Under the pieces are notes generated by a model that searched no databases, was not told where the DNA came from, and was given only the letters and a program-made list of their open reading frames with translations. A DNA stretch of 64,000 bases from Sthenelais limicola (taxonomy: Eukaryota; Annelida; Polychaeta; Phyllodocida; Sigalionidae), in NCBI GenBank assembly GCA_942159475.1, contig OW804102.1:25362684-25426683 (forward strand), read 5' to 3'. A program made the position numbers and the translations under genes. Shown here in pieces: positions 11,096 to 22,550 of this stretch; the first letter of the stretch is position 1; every line of letters starts with the position of its first letter.

Positions 11096-11553
11096 ACACT
11101 GGGGCCAGTGAAAACCCCCTATGGTCTATCCAGTATTAAAAAAATTACGACCGTGGACATGAAAATCACGTTCTTCACCCGTCAATCTACATCCATGTTT
11201 AACAGTGTCCAGTAGCAGGAGGAGCCGGGTTCCAGCAGCAGCAGCCATGGCAGGTGTTCCATGACGCGCCTTCTCGTATACTTAACAATAACCTTTTGAG
11301 GCCGGTACAAAAACCTGAGCACAAGGAAGTGTATGCAGGCTAAAGGGATGTGGAGGGCTGGCCGTGGGCGGTTATTGGGAGGAAGTTAGGGGACGGCTGC
11401 TGCCTTTATTTTTGCCCTTATCTATTAACATCTTGATGTATTCGTGTGTGATATGAAACATGCCTTAGCCGTGCTGCTGGGAGGTAATTGGTCCATGCAA
11501 GAAGCCATTTGTGATGTGCTACACAAAAATGAGTCGCAAAAGATGGATTTTGG
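11096..11553. other. No gene seen
   Basis: More balanced composition than its surroundings, including CAGCAGCAGCCATGGCAGG near 11240. The ATG there meets a stop after five codons. No splice-flanked ORF is evident. Confidence 0.35.
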
Positions 11554-11740
11554 GAGTGAGTGAGTGAGTGAGATTGGTTGCTTTACACCCTTATCAACAC
11601 ATTGAAAGGTTATGTCAAGGGCGGGAGAGCTGAGAGGGAGGCAGTTTATTATCATACCCTGGAAATAGAGATGGGGAAGAAAGTAGACAGAGACAGAGAA
11701 AAAGAGACAGAAAGGCACTTCATGGTCATACCCAGGACCA
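11554..11740 (-). mobile_element. SINE-like family S copy
   Basis: In reverse orientation it runs from a (GTGA)n edge through TTATCAACACATTGAAAGG, AAGGGCGGGAGAGCTGAGAG and a GA-rich stretch to TGGTCATACCCAGGACCA. It is near full length. Confidence 0.65.
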
Positions 11741-12123
11741 ATGGATTTTGAGATACCATCATATCATATATATATATATAAATAAGATTGAAAGTAATCC
11801 CGATAAAAATCCCGATCAAGTGGTAAAACACTCTTTTTGACGGCCGTTAGCTGAGAGTGCAGCTTTATCTTACTTACTTATTTAGTTTACATTTATTTAC
11901 GTGTAGTACCAGGCCTAGATGTCCGAATAAGCCTACTCGCCTGCCTACATCTGTAGTCACTATGTATAGGTATTCATCTCATGCTCCTCGGTCCATCCTG
12001 ATAAATGTGCCGCCCCTAGTTACATGTGCCTGTGCATTTCATGTATAAAACTCAACCTATTCTGGTCATGCCCACGTATCAGTACACTTCTATGCAGTAG
12101 TTGCCTATACTTTCAAGCCTGAA

Positions 12124-12470
12124 TTAAAGCTACATTTTCAGCTGTTATGACAAACAAAATCTCATCAAATTTACTCAAATTATGACTTATAGGACTGAAT
12201 TCATCAATACTCTGCTGTTGTTCTGTGTTTTTATAAGAATTTGAAGTCTAATCGCAGAGAGAAAACTGCCTCCGATGAGCGATAATAAGTGAAATCATCA
12301 TAGGAAAGGATTCGGGCGGATGATCCAAATACAAATGCGGACCTTTTAGGAACCCTGTAGCAAATCCTCCAAAATGTTGGACACATGACTTTTAGATAGG
12401 TTGGAAAAGAACGGAACAAAAAGTATGAAATGTCCAGTTTTTGACTGATGCAAACTGAGAGTGCAGCTTT
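12124..12470 (+). mobile_element. MITE family A, full copy
   Basis: It starts TTAAAGCTACATTTTCAGC and ends CTGAGAGTGCAGCTTT, inverted termini of about 17 bp. Internal landmarks are TTATAGGACTGAATTCATCA, GAGCGATAATAAGTG, GGATTCGGGCGGA, CAAATCCTCCAAAATGTTGG and GGTTGGAAAAGAACGGAACA. No ORF of significance is present. This is the best reference copy in the window. Confidence 0.75.
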
Positions 12471-13469
12471 TTGGGGCTTTTTAAAAAAAATAGTGCAACT
12501 TTATTGCGCCAGGGCGTCAGTGAATATATAATCTGAAGCAATAAATAATTAGTAAATTAGGCTAAACAATTATTATAATGTTTTTTAGCTTCATTCTTTT
12601 AACCTCGATGTTGCTAGGCCTTATAACATGGCCGTTGCTAGGGGCGTTGTCATGGTAACTTGTTTGACTTCACCTTTATCTCAGCCTTCCATGAATATAG
12701 CAGTAAACTATTTGTCCCACACATTTAAGGTATCACCACTCTAAATACTCAGAGAAGCCAGGTATATCTGCTTCCATATTAAATATGATAGCTTATCTAA
12801 TTAAGGCAGATTTTCATTCTCATTCTATAGGCTATTCTAGTTATAGATGAAGCAGAGATTCGAAACATTTTTTCTGTATATATTATTCAATATACAATAT
12901 TATAAATTAATTTACTATCTACTGCGAATTTGAACATAAAGTTTAAAATGGATTAAAGGACAGACTGCACATAGCAAAACTGACATTTAGCATAAATAAT
13001 AATTACTCTTTTCTTTAGATTTGATTAATTAATTATTGTCTTCACACTTGAGGTTTCTCCTAGTACGAGGAAAAATAACTGTGTAAGGAAGGTTTATGTT
13101 TTAATTCGAGCTGATTAGTTTTGCTTCAAACTGTTTCTTATATATTTCTTTGGTTAAAACATAAGCAAAATATTGGGGTTTTTTTTCGATTTATAGACCG
13201 GAGTACTGCATATAGAAGAGTTTCACCCTCTTGTCAGTTTTTGTGACAAAAAAAGAATCGAACAACTATGCCTAAGACGGGCACCAATCTATAGGTGTGT
13301 ATGATAAATATGCGGGGGAGCAGATTTGGAGGGTTGCGGACAGAGGGTTGTGGTGGGGGAAGCTCTTCCACTAGATTCCTACCCACAATCCATCATTCAA
13401 TGGGTACAGCAAGGAATTGTGGGTAGTAGTGTAAATCATGGTCACCTGAGGGCGCGGGGAGCGGTGGTT
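12471..13469. other. No gene seen; one X-box-like site
   Basis: AT-rich up to 13300. Besides the X-box at 12646, there is an 11-bp inverted pair near 13380-13430 (CTACCCACAAT and ATTGTGGGTAG). Confidence 0.4.
12646..12659. promoter_or_regulatory. RFX X-box-like palindrome
   Basis: GTTGTCATGGTAAC is a strong X-box match. Two further half-sites reading GTTGCTAGG lie within 50 bp upstream (about 12610 and 12634), making a small cluster. Confidence 0.35.
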
Positions 13470-13895
13470 GTGAGCATGCTAATGAATCAATCAGCGCTCA
13501 TAGCGGCAAGTGGAGGAGGTGCATGGATAGAGAGTGGGGCAAAGGGAGGGGGTGCGGGTGGTGGAGAGGGAGCAGGAGGGGAGAGATGAAGAGGGAGGGG
13601 AAACAGGGAGAGGGATAGGGCAGAGGGAAGAGGAAGAGGGATGGGAGGGGAGAGATGAAGAGGGAGGGGAAACAGGGAGAGGGATAGGGCAGAGGGAAGA
13701 GGAAGAGGGATGGGAGGGGAGAGATGAAGAGGGAGGGGAAACAGGGAGAGGGATAGGGCAGAGGGAAGAGGAAGAGGGATGGGAGGGGGAGAGGGGAAGA
13801 GGGAGGAGAGGGAAGGATAGGAGAGAGAGGGAGAGAGAGGGAGAAGGAGAGGGAGGAGGAGTGGGGGGAGGAGGGGGAGGGAGGGAGAACGAATA
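13470..13895. repeat. Polypurine tract with a 69-bp tandem repeat
   Basis: GA-rich sequence. Between 13581 and about 13780 a 69-bp unit beginning GAGAGATGAAGAGGGAGG repeats three times with no length change. Because 69 is 23 codons, ORFs stay open on both strands (125 and 176 codons), but the peptides are low-complexity and not gene-like. Confidence 0.85.
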
Positions 13896-14113
13896 TATAT
13901 CAGATATATGACTGTATTGTTCGATTGTGAATTTCGGCTTATCTTACTGCATAAAGAAAAAAGTAGGAAAAGACACGGTGAATACGGGATGGAAGCAAGA
14001 GGGAGAACAATGGGCAAACATAAGAGACCATCAAGTTATTTTCATAGCCGCCATATAGATCCTTTATAGATGGGCAAGCGATGTTGAAAATAGAGGGGAG
14101 GTCGTGACAGGGA

Positions 14114-14149
14114 ATGGGGGGGGGGGGCTTGGTTGGGGGGGGGGGGGGT
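14114..14149. repeat. Paired poly-G runs
   Basis: Two runs of more than ten G residues are separated by a short CTTGGTT-type spacer. The strand could form a G-quadruplex, which is an inference from composition. Confidence 0.8.
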
Positions 14150-14697
14150 ACAAGGAACGTAGACAGCATTGGCCTGAATAGAACTGTGTACCAAACAAAG
14201 GCAAAAGATATGGATAGGTCAGTAATAAGTTTCCTCTTTTCCTATCTCATAATTTATGGGCCTGAATCTCATTTAGGGGCATGTCGGAAGACCTCTATAG
14301 GAGATCGATCTCTGTCCTTTTCTTGATTTATAATGAGCTTTATGTATGCACTATGTGAATGTTGAATAAAAGTTTCATAATAATAATAATTTATCTCTGG
14401 GTGGATATGATACCAAATACCTCGCAATGTTATTCTGCCCTTTTCTGAATTTTTCCCTGATTCCTTGTCTATCCAACATTTTACTTTTTATTCCCTCCTT
14501 TTTATCCCTTTTCTCTCCTTCTATTTAAGTGTTGTCCCTTCCTTTTTATTCCTTCTCACTCCTACTTTTGGACTTCATATATAAATATGATATATATCTA
14601 TATAATATCTGTGGCTATTACTTGTCATAACCGGAAGTGACAACAATGTATCCCACAATACACTGCAACTGACAGGTGCAGTGATACATATCTCTTA

Positions 14698-15029
14698 TAA
14701 AACAGCATTCTCAGCTATTACAACAACACAAATCTTACCAAATTTACTAATATTATGACCTATAGGACTGAATTTATCAATATTCTGCAGCTGTTATCGA
14801 ATTCTAACTGAATCGGCCGCCGGTGAGTGATAATAAGGGAAGTCATCATATGAAAGGGTTCGGGTGGGACCTCCAAATACAAATGAGGATGTTTTAGAGG
14901 CTCTCTAGAAAAAATAAACAGGAAATAATCTTCCAAAATGTTGATCAAATGACTTTAGATGGTTTGGAAAAGAATGAAACAAGAAGTAGAAAATATTTCA
15001 GTTTGTCTGACGTTAACTGAAATTTATAG
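14698..15029 (+). mobile_element. MITE family A copy
   Basis: It begins AACAGCATTCTCAGCTATTA and keeps CTATAGGACTGAATTTATCA, GAATCGGCCGCCGGTGAGTG, CTTCCAAAATGTTG and GGTTTGGAAAAGAATG, ending GACGTTAACTGAAATT. Both termini are worn. Confidence 0.7.
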
Positions 15030-15849
15030 TTTTTTTTAATATTTGCCCTATTCTGACTTACCCACCGGCTACCATTGGGAATCACAAGATCTGGTACTTA
15101 CCTAAAATATAAAAAAGAGAACATATTATTAGACATTTTGTTCGGTATCGTCAAACTGTGATACTACTACCGTATAAATCATAATAACAAGCGAATTTCT
15201 TTTCAACACAAATCCAGGTACAAGTTTTCACCCAAACACAGATATTCTCCAAATGAAAAACATACGAAAATCTCCAGAAATAGTTTGGTGAGTCACGCCG
15301 ATTTTGCTGACGTTAAGAATCATATGACATCACAGAAAGGAAGAGAGGAGGTGAGGGTATGTGCTTATTATGAGGATATGTATACATAATACATGACAGG
15401 GATGAAAAATTGCCAACTGGAAAGACCAATCCATCAAGCAAGGTGCAACTGTAATTTAAGCTGAACTAGGTTCATGGATTAATTAATAAATCATAGGTTT
15501 ATTGCTGTAAATCCGGAACTATACCGATCCCAGAACAATATTATGAATGACGATTTTGTACTGTGCTGCTGCTACCTTAGCAGTTAATGATAGACCAGCT
15601 GTAGAAACTGAACAAAAAACCCAGCGAGATAAATGCCCAATATGTCAACACCTAGGCATTCCACGGAAGCAAGGCCCTTTTTATGTCACAGCCAGGAAAT
15701 TATCAACTATTTTTGTACCTTTATTTTCATTATTCACACAATAAATACCCATACCATATGCATACAAGAAACAATTCAGGGTCAGTTTTATATGTAGAGG
15801 TATAGAGAATTTACGACCACCTTCTTCTTCTTATCTTTCTATACATCCC
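15030..15849. other. No gene seen
   Basis: AT-rich sequence. The 65-codon ORF at 15547-15744 has a CPIC and an HLG but no complete zinc-binding pattern, so no function is claimed. Confidence 0.4.
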
Positions 15850-15869
15850 CAGGGGCAAGGAGCGAGAGG

Positions 15870-15950
15870 CGCAGACGACATTTTTTGGCGGGAGAAAACC
15901 TGCATCATGAAGCAGACGATAATTTGCCAACGGTTGCCATGGTGACAATA
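15870..15950. promoter_or_regulatory. Possible E2F / Myb / RFX motif cluster
   Basis: TTTTGGCGGGA at 15883-15893 matches an E2F site, CAACGG at 15928-15933 a Myb core, and GTTGCCATGGTGAC at 15933-15946 an RFX X-box. The three lie within 65 bp. This could be a promoter or enhancer, but no start site or exon is seen beside it. Confidence 0.3.
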
Positions 15951-16089
15951 CATAGTGTGTTGTTGAATGGGCCACCAGGGGGGGGCTCGGGGCAATGTTG
16001 GGAGAGCGTGTTGGTGAGATGGAGGGAGAACATAAGAATGGAATGTGGCTTTTCTCTGAGGACTATTCAGAGAGACAATAGCGCTGGAT

Positions 16090-16540
16090 ATAGCTCTTTT
16101 CTCTCATCCTCCAACTCTCTCTCTTTCTCTCTCTCTCTAGTGCAAGCTTTCTCTCTGTCTCTTTATCTGTCTGTCTCCTCCCGTTCTCTCCTTATCCACT
16201 CTTTCTGTTTATCTCTCTCTTCCCTCCCCTACTGTGTTTCTTTCTGTCTGTCTGTCTGTCTTGGCCTCCTGTCTCCTCCCCTCTCTCTCTCCACTCTCTC
16301 TCCTCTCTGCCTCCTCTCTCTCTCCCCTCTCTCACACTAAATGTTTTCTTTCTCCCTCTATCTCTCCTATCTATCTTCTCTTTATGTGTATCCTTTCTCT
16401 CGCCCCTCTCTCTCCTAGATATGTTTCCTCTCTCCATATATCTCTGATCTCCGATCTCTCTTCTCTGTCTCCCCCTGTCTCTTCTCTCTCTTCTCTGACT
16501 CCTTCTCCCACTCCTATTCCCCTCTAGCTCACTCTCTCTC
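16090..16540. repeat. Polypyrimidine (CTCTCT) tract
   Basis: About 450 bp of CT-rich sequence with CTGTCTGTCTGT and CTCTCTC runs. ORFs on both strands are low-complexity artefacts. Confidence 0.85.
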
Positions 16541-16620
16541 TTTTCTTCGTTCGTACCTCTTTAGTATTTACTACTAGCTCTCTATATAAACATTGTTTTC
16601 TCTTACATTATATGTTTTCT

Positions 16621-16755
16621 GAAGCCCTGTATCGAAGACAATCGGAGAAAATCCTCCAAATGACTTTTAGACGGGTTGGAAAAGAACGGAACAAAATAAG
16701 TATTTAGTATAAGAATATTTAGTTTTTGATCGATGTTAACTGAGAGTGCAGTTTC
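16621..16755 (+). mobile_element. MITE family A, 3' fragment
   Basis: The family 3' blocks AAATCCTCCAAATGAC, GGTTGGAAAAGAACGGAACA and GTTAACTGAGAGTGCAG are present. The 5' half is missing. Confidence 0.65.
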
Positions 16756-16986
16756 AACATGAACCGACGAGCAACAGTGGCAATAAAGCTATTGAGATAA
16801 GAGAAGTGAGACTAGAGTGGTTTATCTACAGAGGGGCTCACAGTTTCAGTGTACTGCTCAGGTAGAGGTAAATAGAGGCCTGGCACATGTAGGCTGCATG
16901 CTCCATTCACTGCCCCTGTATATGAGTGATAGCATGAGACTATGTACAATTTGCCCCCTCGCCCAATACTCTCAAGTTACCAACAT

Positions 16987-17555
16987 TTAAAGCTGCACTC
17001 TCAGTTAAAGTTGGTAAAAAAATCTAAAGTTGGTAAAAATTATTATTATACAACTTTTATTCCATATCAGCATATACAAATGGCAATAAAGAAAAGGGCT
17101 ATTGATCCCTCTCCAATGGAGATCTTCCTGGTAACCCTTAAATAAACAATTAAAATGCAGTATCATAGCTAATTTATAGCTTTGAAGAAAAAATTATGTG
17201 TCTCTGTGTTATTCTAAACAAACTAAATATTTTCTACATTTTCTTCCATTCCCTCCCAAACCATCTAGAAGTTATTTGACCGAAATTTTGGAGTAATCTG
17301 TTGTTTTTGCTACAGGAATTCTAAAACGTCATTATTTGTATTTGGACGACTCGCACGAATGCTTTCCTATGATGATATTCCTTATTATCGCTCACCAGCT
17401 ACTGATTTTTGCGCTCGACTGATTCTACTTCTACTGCTTGTATAAAAATGTATAACAGCATCAGAATATAAATGAATTCAGTCCTATAAGTCATACTATG
17501 AGTAAATTTGGTAAGATTGTCTTTATCATAACAGCTGAAAATGTGAGCTTGAAGA
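16987..17555 (-). mobile_element. MITE family A copy with internal insertion
   Basis: The outer end TTAAAGCTGCACTCTCAGTT is at 16987. The family body resumes near 17219 (TTTTCTTCCATTCCC, ATTTTGGAG, TTATCGCTCACC, AATTCAGTCCTATAAGTCAT) and ends CAGCTGAAAATGTGAGCTT. About 190 bp in between is unrelated and may be a second small element. A 67-codon ORF in that part has no features. Confidence 0.6.
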
Positions 17556-17562
17556 GAAAATG

Positions 17563-17605
17563 AGGTTCAAAATACAGTTCAACATAACCGAAAAGATTCA
17601 TTTCA
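17563..17605 (+). mobile_element. MITE family B, internal fragment
   Basis: About 40 bp match the family B interior (AAAATGAGGTTCAAAATAC, then CAGTTCAACATAACCGAA). It lies immediately after a family A element. Confidence 0.45.
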
Positions 17606-17918
17606 TCAACAATAATTAATATTTTAAGCTTTCAATTGAAGCCATGGAATGCGAAATAAATAAAAAAAAATCCAAAATTTGATTTTATATAACGCACGTG
17701 TACCTTAGTGCCTATTTCACTGGGTTCAGCTCATACAGGGAGTGACAGAAGATGACTGGAGTCAATGGACTATTGTTAATGCTCTTATTTTTGTTTGATT
17801 GCATGGAGATGTAAATAGACAGAGAGAGACTGGCTCTATGTACATGCTTATTCACAGCTGAATACCATGCAGGGGCTGAGTACCAGACTCACGGTTTCCA
17901 AGTGCTTCTTATTCAATG

Positions 17919-18173
17919 TGGGGCAGATCGACAGAAAATGTAGAAAATGTACAATCGGCAGCTCTACACATTGTATACATAAACTATGCTGAATTAGCTG
18001 AAAAATGATAAGTACTAGGAATATCTAGTCTCATTTTGTATTGTATCGATGTTAGAAACATGTTTGGTGATGTTGAACTGTATTTGAACCTCATTTCCTG
18101 TCTTAAATGTGGGTTATTTGAGAGGATTGATGAAGGTCAATAATTTTGTACATTTTCTGACGATTTGACCCAT
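17919..18173 (-). mobile_element. MITE family B copy
   Basis: It starts TGGGGCAGATCGACAG and ends TTTTCTGACGATTTGACCCA. GAAAATGTAGAAAATGTACA shows a short duplication at the left end. The interior is diverged but in family order. Confidence 0.75.
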
Positions 18174-18462
18174 ATATGAGTCTGGGCCTCAGATAATTGG
18201 TGAGAATTAGTGCCTCAACTATATATGTACAGAAAGTTTTAAACTGATTTAAAGAATTTTGATTTATTATATCTCGGTCAAACCGTGACCAATCTGATTT
18301 GAAAATTCTTTTGTAACGAAACTTGGTTATAAATGGCATATGAAAATGTTATAAAAGTTTTCAAAAATACTGATTTCAGTGCAAATATTTAAGTCTTGCA
18401 TCCCTAATTTATCTATAAATAAATAAATACGTGTAATACATGGCATATGGCTTGAGAACCAA

Positions 18463-18706
18463 GTGGGTGAGGTCCACACAAACCTTCAATTGGCAGCTTT
18501 GCACAATTATTAGTAAATTCTGATTTAAACTGGACTGAAAAAAGATTTAAAAAATACTTGGTACAACTGAGCATACTTGATATTGCCTTGATTCAAAAGA
18601 CCTTTTCCGTTTGAACCGTATTTTGAACCTCATTTCTATCCGAAATTTCTGTTTTTCGAGAGCTTCATGGAAGACAAATTGTACATTTTCTGTCGACTTC
18701 ACCCAT
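18463..18706 (-). mobile_element. MITE family B copy, diverged
   Basis: The ends are GTGGGTGAGGTC and TTTTCTGTCGACTTCACCCA. Internal landmarks such as TTAGTAAATTCTGATTTA and GATTCAAAAGACC persist. Confidence 0.6.
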
Positions 18707-19088
18707 GTACAAGCGCTATAACAACCCCCACCCTCTGTATACCCTGGTCCCAAGAGCTACAAGTATGGAGGTCTAGAATAAAGAAGACGAGACAATGGAG
18801 GTGGAGGCCTGGCGGAAGATAGGGAGGCATATATGAATACGTAAGTGCCTGCTCAGCAAGCCACTGCTGACAGACTCAAATATAGGCTAAAAACTGCTTG
18901 TCATATCAGGGTGCTATATGCTAATGGTAAGTGTTGGGTGGGGTAGAGAGGCGGTGAGGAGAAGGGACGTAAATCTATTGTATAATATGATGCCTTATGT
19001 ATATATATCGCAGCGGGATGTCCCATCTCTTAACCTGTGCATACATATATAGAATATATGATAGTGGCTTTGTCCGCATGTGAGGGAG
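18707..19088. other. No gene seen
   Basis: Mixed sequence between two family B elements. No ORF or RNA gene is recognised. Confidence 0.4.
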
Positions 19089-19235
19089 AGCGTTGGAAAA
19101 TGTACAATTGGCCTTCACCAACCCTCTCAAATAAACCAAAATTAAGACAAAACTGAGGTTCAAAATACAGTTCGACATGACCGAACCGCTTTTTTGAATA
19201 AAAGCAATAGAAATTATCTCAGATATATTTATCAT
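19089..19235 (+). mobile_element. MITE family B, left part of an interrupted copy
   Basis: AAAATGTACAATTGGCC through CAAATAAACCAAAATTAAGA and ATACAGTTCGACATGACCGA follows the family 5' half, then breaks at about 19235 where a family D element begins. The remainder is found at 19717-19761 and 19897-19917. Confidence 0.65.
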
Positions 19236-19716
19236 TTGTGATGTGCTACAGGAAAGTTCAAAATTGATATTTTTCAAATTTTTAAATTTATCTGAGCTTA
19301 TTCTAAGGAGTATATTTAACTACTTCATGCACTAGCGGTTGACAATTCCTGAATTTTTTCATGCATAACACAAATACAGAAGTCTTTATTAGATGCCCTA
19401 ATGTTTACCATCATTTGAATCCCCTTTATCTCATCTTTTCGAATATGATGGTAACTCAAAATCTATATTGTCTTTACAGTAATCCTAGGGCTATATACCT
19501 ATACTATTCATTAAATTATATTTTGTTGTTAAAAATTCTTCATATTATGTATCATAATTGAGTGTTTCTGATAATGTATAATTAGAACAGGAATATATAT
19601 ATATATGAGAACAGCATCCGGTGATGTAATGTAATCTCCTGAATACAAAATTTTAAATCTTAAATTAAAATCAATCTTTTGCGATTTATGCCTCATTTTT
19701 CTGTAACAAATCTCAT
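19236..19716 (+). mobile_element. MITE family D, inserted in a family B element
   Basis: The left end TTTGTGATGTGCTACAGGAA matches the right end (CATTTTTCTGTAACAAATCT) in inverted orientation. Internal blocks GAGTATATTTAACTACTT and GTTTACCATCATTTGAATC recur at 41112-41640 and 56068-56456. It splits a family B copy, so it is the younger insertion. Boundaries are approximate. Confidence 0.5.
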
Positions 19717-19761
19717 TTCTCAACCTGATATGGCAGAATTTACTGAATACACATAGCTGCT

Positions 19762-19902
19762 AATAGGGGGCTGGCATGTGCCACTGCGCATGTCTATTAC
19801 ACAGCATTATGGGGTAGATTCTGTTGAAATCTGACATACCATTAGTCCCATAATTCAATGCGCATCAAGATTCAAAATGGCGGCTATGCAAATCAACTAT
19901 TG
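19762..19902 (-). mobile_element. Element C, internally deleted, inserted in family B
   Basis: Relative to the 343-bp copy at 43607 it is inverted and about 200 bp shorter. Shared blocks include TGCCACTGCGCATGTC, TCTGTTGAAATCTGACAT and GATTCAAAATGGCGGCTATG. It interrupts the family B motif AGCTGC/AATTGTACATTTTCTG. Confidence 0.6.
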
Positions 19903-19930
19903 TACATTTTCTGACGCGCCAATTCATACA

Positions 19931-20460
19931 CTTGGTCTAGGGACTGCATGGGCTGACTGATATGGGCGTCCACTAGGGACTGCATGGGCTGACTGATATG
20001 GGGCGTCCACTTGGTCTAGGTTCTGCATGGGCTGACTGATATGGGCGTCCACTTGGTCTAGGGACTGCATGGGCTGACTGATATGGGGCGTCCACTTGGT
20101 CTAGGGACTGCATGGGCTGACTGATATGGGCGTCCACTTGGTCTAGGGACGGCATGGGCTGACTGATATGGGCGTCCACTTGGTCTAGGGACTGCATGGG
20201 CTGACTGATATGGGCGTCCACTTGGTCTAGGGACTGCATGGGCTGACTGATATGGGCGTCCACTTGGTCTAGAGACTGCATTGGCTGACTGATATGGGCG
20301 TCCACTTGGTCTAGGGACTGCATGGGCTGACTGATATGGGCGTCCACTTGGTCTAGAGACTGCATTGGCTGACTGATATGGGGCGTCCACTTGGTTTAGG
20401 GACTGCATGGGCTGACTGATATGGGCTGACTGATATGGGCTGACTGATATGACTGACTGA
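19931..20460. repeat. 42-bp minisatellite
   Basis: About 11-12 copies of a 42-bp unit containing GGACTGCATGGGCTGACTGA and GGGCGTCCACTTGGTCTAG. Some units are 43 bp through an extra G. The right edge decays into three copies of a 14-bp subunit, GGCTGACTGATATG. On the minus strand 42 bp reads as a 14-residue repeat (SLDQVDAHISQP...), but the 43-bp units break frame and no splice context is seen. Confidence 0.92.
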
Positions 20461-20605
20461 CCAGGAATATCTAATTATATTTATATCTAATTTGAAAGAG
20501 TTTGATTTAAGTCCAATATAATATGTGAATATGTGAAAATACGCTCTATCCTTCCAGGATGCATTTAGGCATCCCGTCTCTTTTTAAAAAAACATCATGA
20601 ATACT

Positions 20606-20656
20606 TCTTGATGTAACATCAAATTTCTACTTCTTGATGTAACATCAAATTTCTCC
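20606..20656. repeat. Short tandem duplication
   Basis: ACTTCTTGATGTAACATCAA occurs twice, 25 bp apart. Each copy contains the small palindrome TTGATGTAACATCAA. Confidence 0.75.
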
Positions 20657-20705
20657 TATTACCATGATATAAACATTTCATTTTACCCCTGATCACTGTT
20701 TGTAT

Positions 20706-21003
20706 GCGTTACCTTCACCACCTTCCCCCTCATCTCCTCCTTCTCTCTCCCCTCTTCACCCCCTCCTTTCCCCCTCTTTCTCCACATGCTGCCTTCCTCC
20801 TTCCCCCGCACCCCTGCATCCCCCCTCTCTCCTGCTCCTCCTCCTGCTCCCCCTCCTGCTCCCCCTCCTGCCCCCTCTGCATCCCTGTACCCCCTCTCTC
20901 CCCCTACCCTCCTGCTCCCCTTCCTGCTCCCTCTGCACCTCTGCATCCACCCCATCTCCCCCTCCGGCCCTCCTCATCTCCCCTCCCCCTCTCCCCCCCC
21001 CAA
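20706..21003. repeat. Polypyrimidine (CTCCT) tract
   Basis: CT-rich with CTCCTGCTCC repeats and a terminal C run. ORFs on both strands are proline/serine- or glycine/arginine-rich artefacts. Confidence 0.85.
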
Positions 21004-21940
21004 CCCCTTACATCTAGAGATGACACCAATCGCCCCTGTCATCAACCACCGCATCCACATCGCCCTGTAGCACCGCCCTCCACCAGTCTCCCAATAATAT
21101 GAATATCGCATGGGACAATATTACCGAGACACCTGCTAGCAAAGTCGGTGTCATCCCTGATATGTTCCCTTGTAAGAGAGCGAGCGGAAGCGGAACAAGA
21201 GGAGAATTCCTGTGAAATGTACTTCGGTATCCCCAACAACAGCTCCCACTCTTCTGTACAGGAGGCTGAGAACACATAAGAGAGGGCGATAATAAGGGAA
21301 TATGGATGTTTTACTTGATGGGAGTGGTTGGTAAAGGCAGCAATGAGAGGGCATGAGGAGGAGACCAGTGGCTCCCCCTGCCCACCAACCTGTCTACTAC
21401 AAACCTACTTGCTTGCTTCACCGCCAGGAGACGACAAGATATTAGATATTATTACATGACACTATTTGATCTGCTGGCTCACATGTGTGATAATTCTAAA
21501 TGCTACCACACTAGTGGGATAAAACACCAAAAGTGTTTTAAAATGTTTCTAATTTAATTATCAAAAGCATATATAATATAATAAATTAACCCGATGAAGA
21601 GCATTGTGCCTGAAAGGTGCCCGAAAGATCTAGTTAAATAAACCAACACCAAAATCGACCATTTTTATTTCATTTTCTCATCTTCATTTAGACAATAACT
21701 ACACCGACTCGGAGTGCCGTAACTCCTATAGCTGAACACATGGATGAGTATAGAATAACCCTATAATAGTCAATTTTAGATAAGTAGCCTATAGTTTTTA
21801 TGGCATGTGTACACCAGGAACATATTACACTTTGCCTATACTACTCACAGAGATAACGCCATGCCTGGTGTAAGTAGTACAGGCAAAGTAGCCATGTGCC
21901 CAGGCTATTCCTTCTATGAACAAACAGTGGTATACATGAT
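21004..21940. other. No gene seen; one hairpin
   Basis: At 21829-21889 ACTTTGCCTATACTACT and AGTAGTACAGGCAAAGT form a 17-bp stem with one mismatch around a 27-base spacer. The rest is mixed sequence with only short, featureless ORFs. Confidence 0.4.
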
Positions 21941-22550
21941 GATTTACCAGGTTGTTCAGTCCAGCTGGTCTTCCACCAACTCCTGGGGTAGTATACTACC
22001 ATCTATTGTTGTATTATGATTTACCAGGCTGTTTAGTACAGCTCCTATAGCTGGTCTTCCACCAATTCCTGGGGTAGTATACTACCATCTATTGTTGTAT
22101 GATGATTTACCAGGCTGTTTAGTACAGTTCCTATAGCTGGTCTTCCACCAACTCCTAGGGTAGTATACTACCATCTATTGTTGTATTGTATTTTACCAGG
22201 CTGTTTAGTTCAGCTCCTACAGCTGGTCTTCCACTAATTCCTGGGTAGTATACTACCATCTATTGTTGTATTATGATTTACCAGGCTGTTTAGTACAGCT
22301 CCTACAGCTGGTCTTCCACTAATTCCTGGGTAGTATACTACCATCTATTGTTGTATTGTATTTTTCTAGGTTGTTTAGTTCAGCTCCTATGTCTGGTCTT
22401 CCACCAACTCCTGGAGTAGTATACCACCATCTATTGTTGTATGATGATTTACCAGGCTGTATAGTTCAGTTCCTATAGCTGGTCTTCCACTAATTCCTGG
22501 GTAGTATACTACCACCTATTGTGGTGATATGTTTTACCAGGTTGTTTAGC
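21941..22550. repeat. ~85-bp tandem repeat
   Basis: About seven copies with a period of 84-87 bp. Each has TTTACCAGGCTGTTTAGT, AGCTGGTCTTCCAC and GGGTAGTATACTACCATC, the last containing the palindrome GTAGTATACTAC. Copies differ by substitutions and small indels, so this array is older than the 78-bp array at the end of the window. Confidence 0.92.

Noticed and set aside
15547..15744. 65-codon ORF with a CPIC motif as a possible zinc finger
   Set aside because: Only one Cys pair is present and no second metal-binding pair follows.
21590..21635. Hammerhead-like core (CCGATGA ... CGAAA), with a similar GATGAAGCAG...CGAAAC near 12845
   Set aside because: The conserved core differs from CUGANGA in the first copy, the intervening stem would be weak, and no cleavage-site strand was found. 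It may be a retrotransposon motif or chance.
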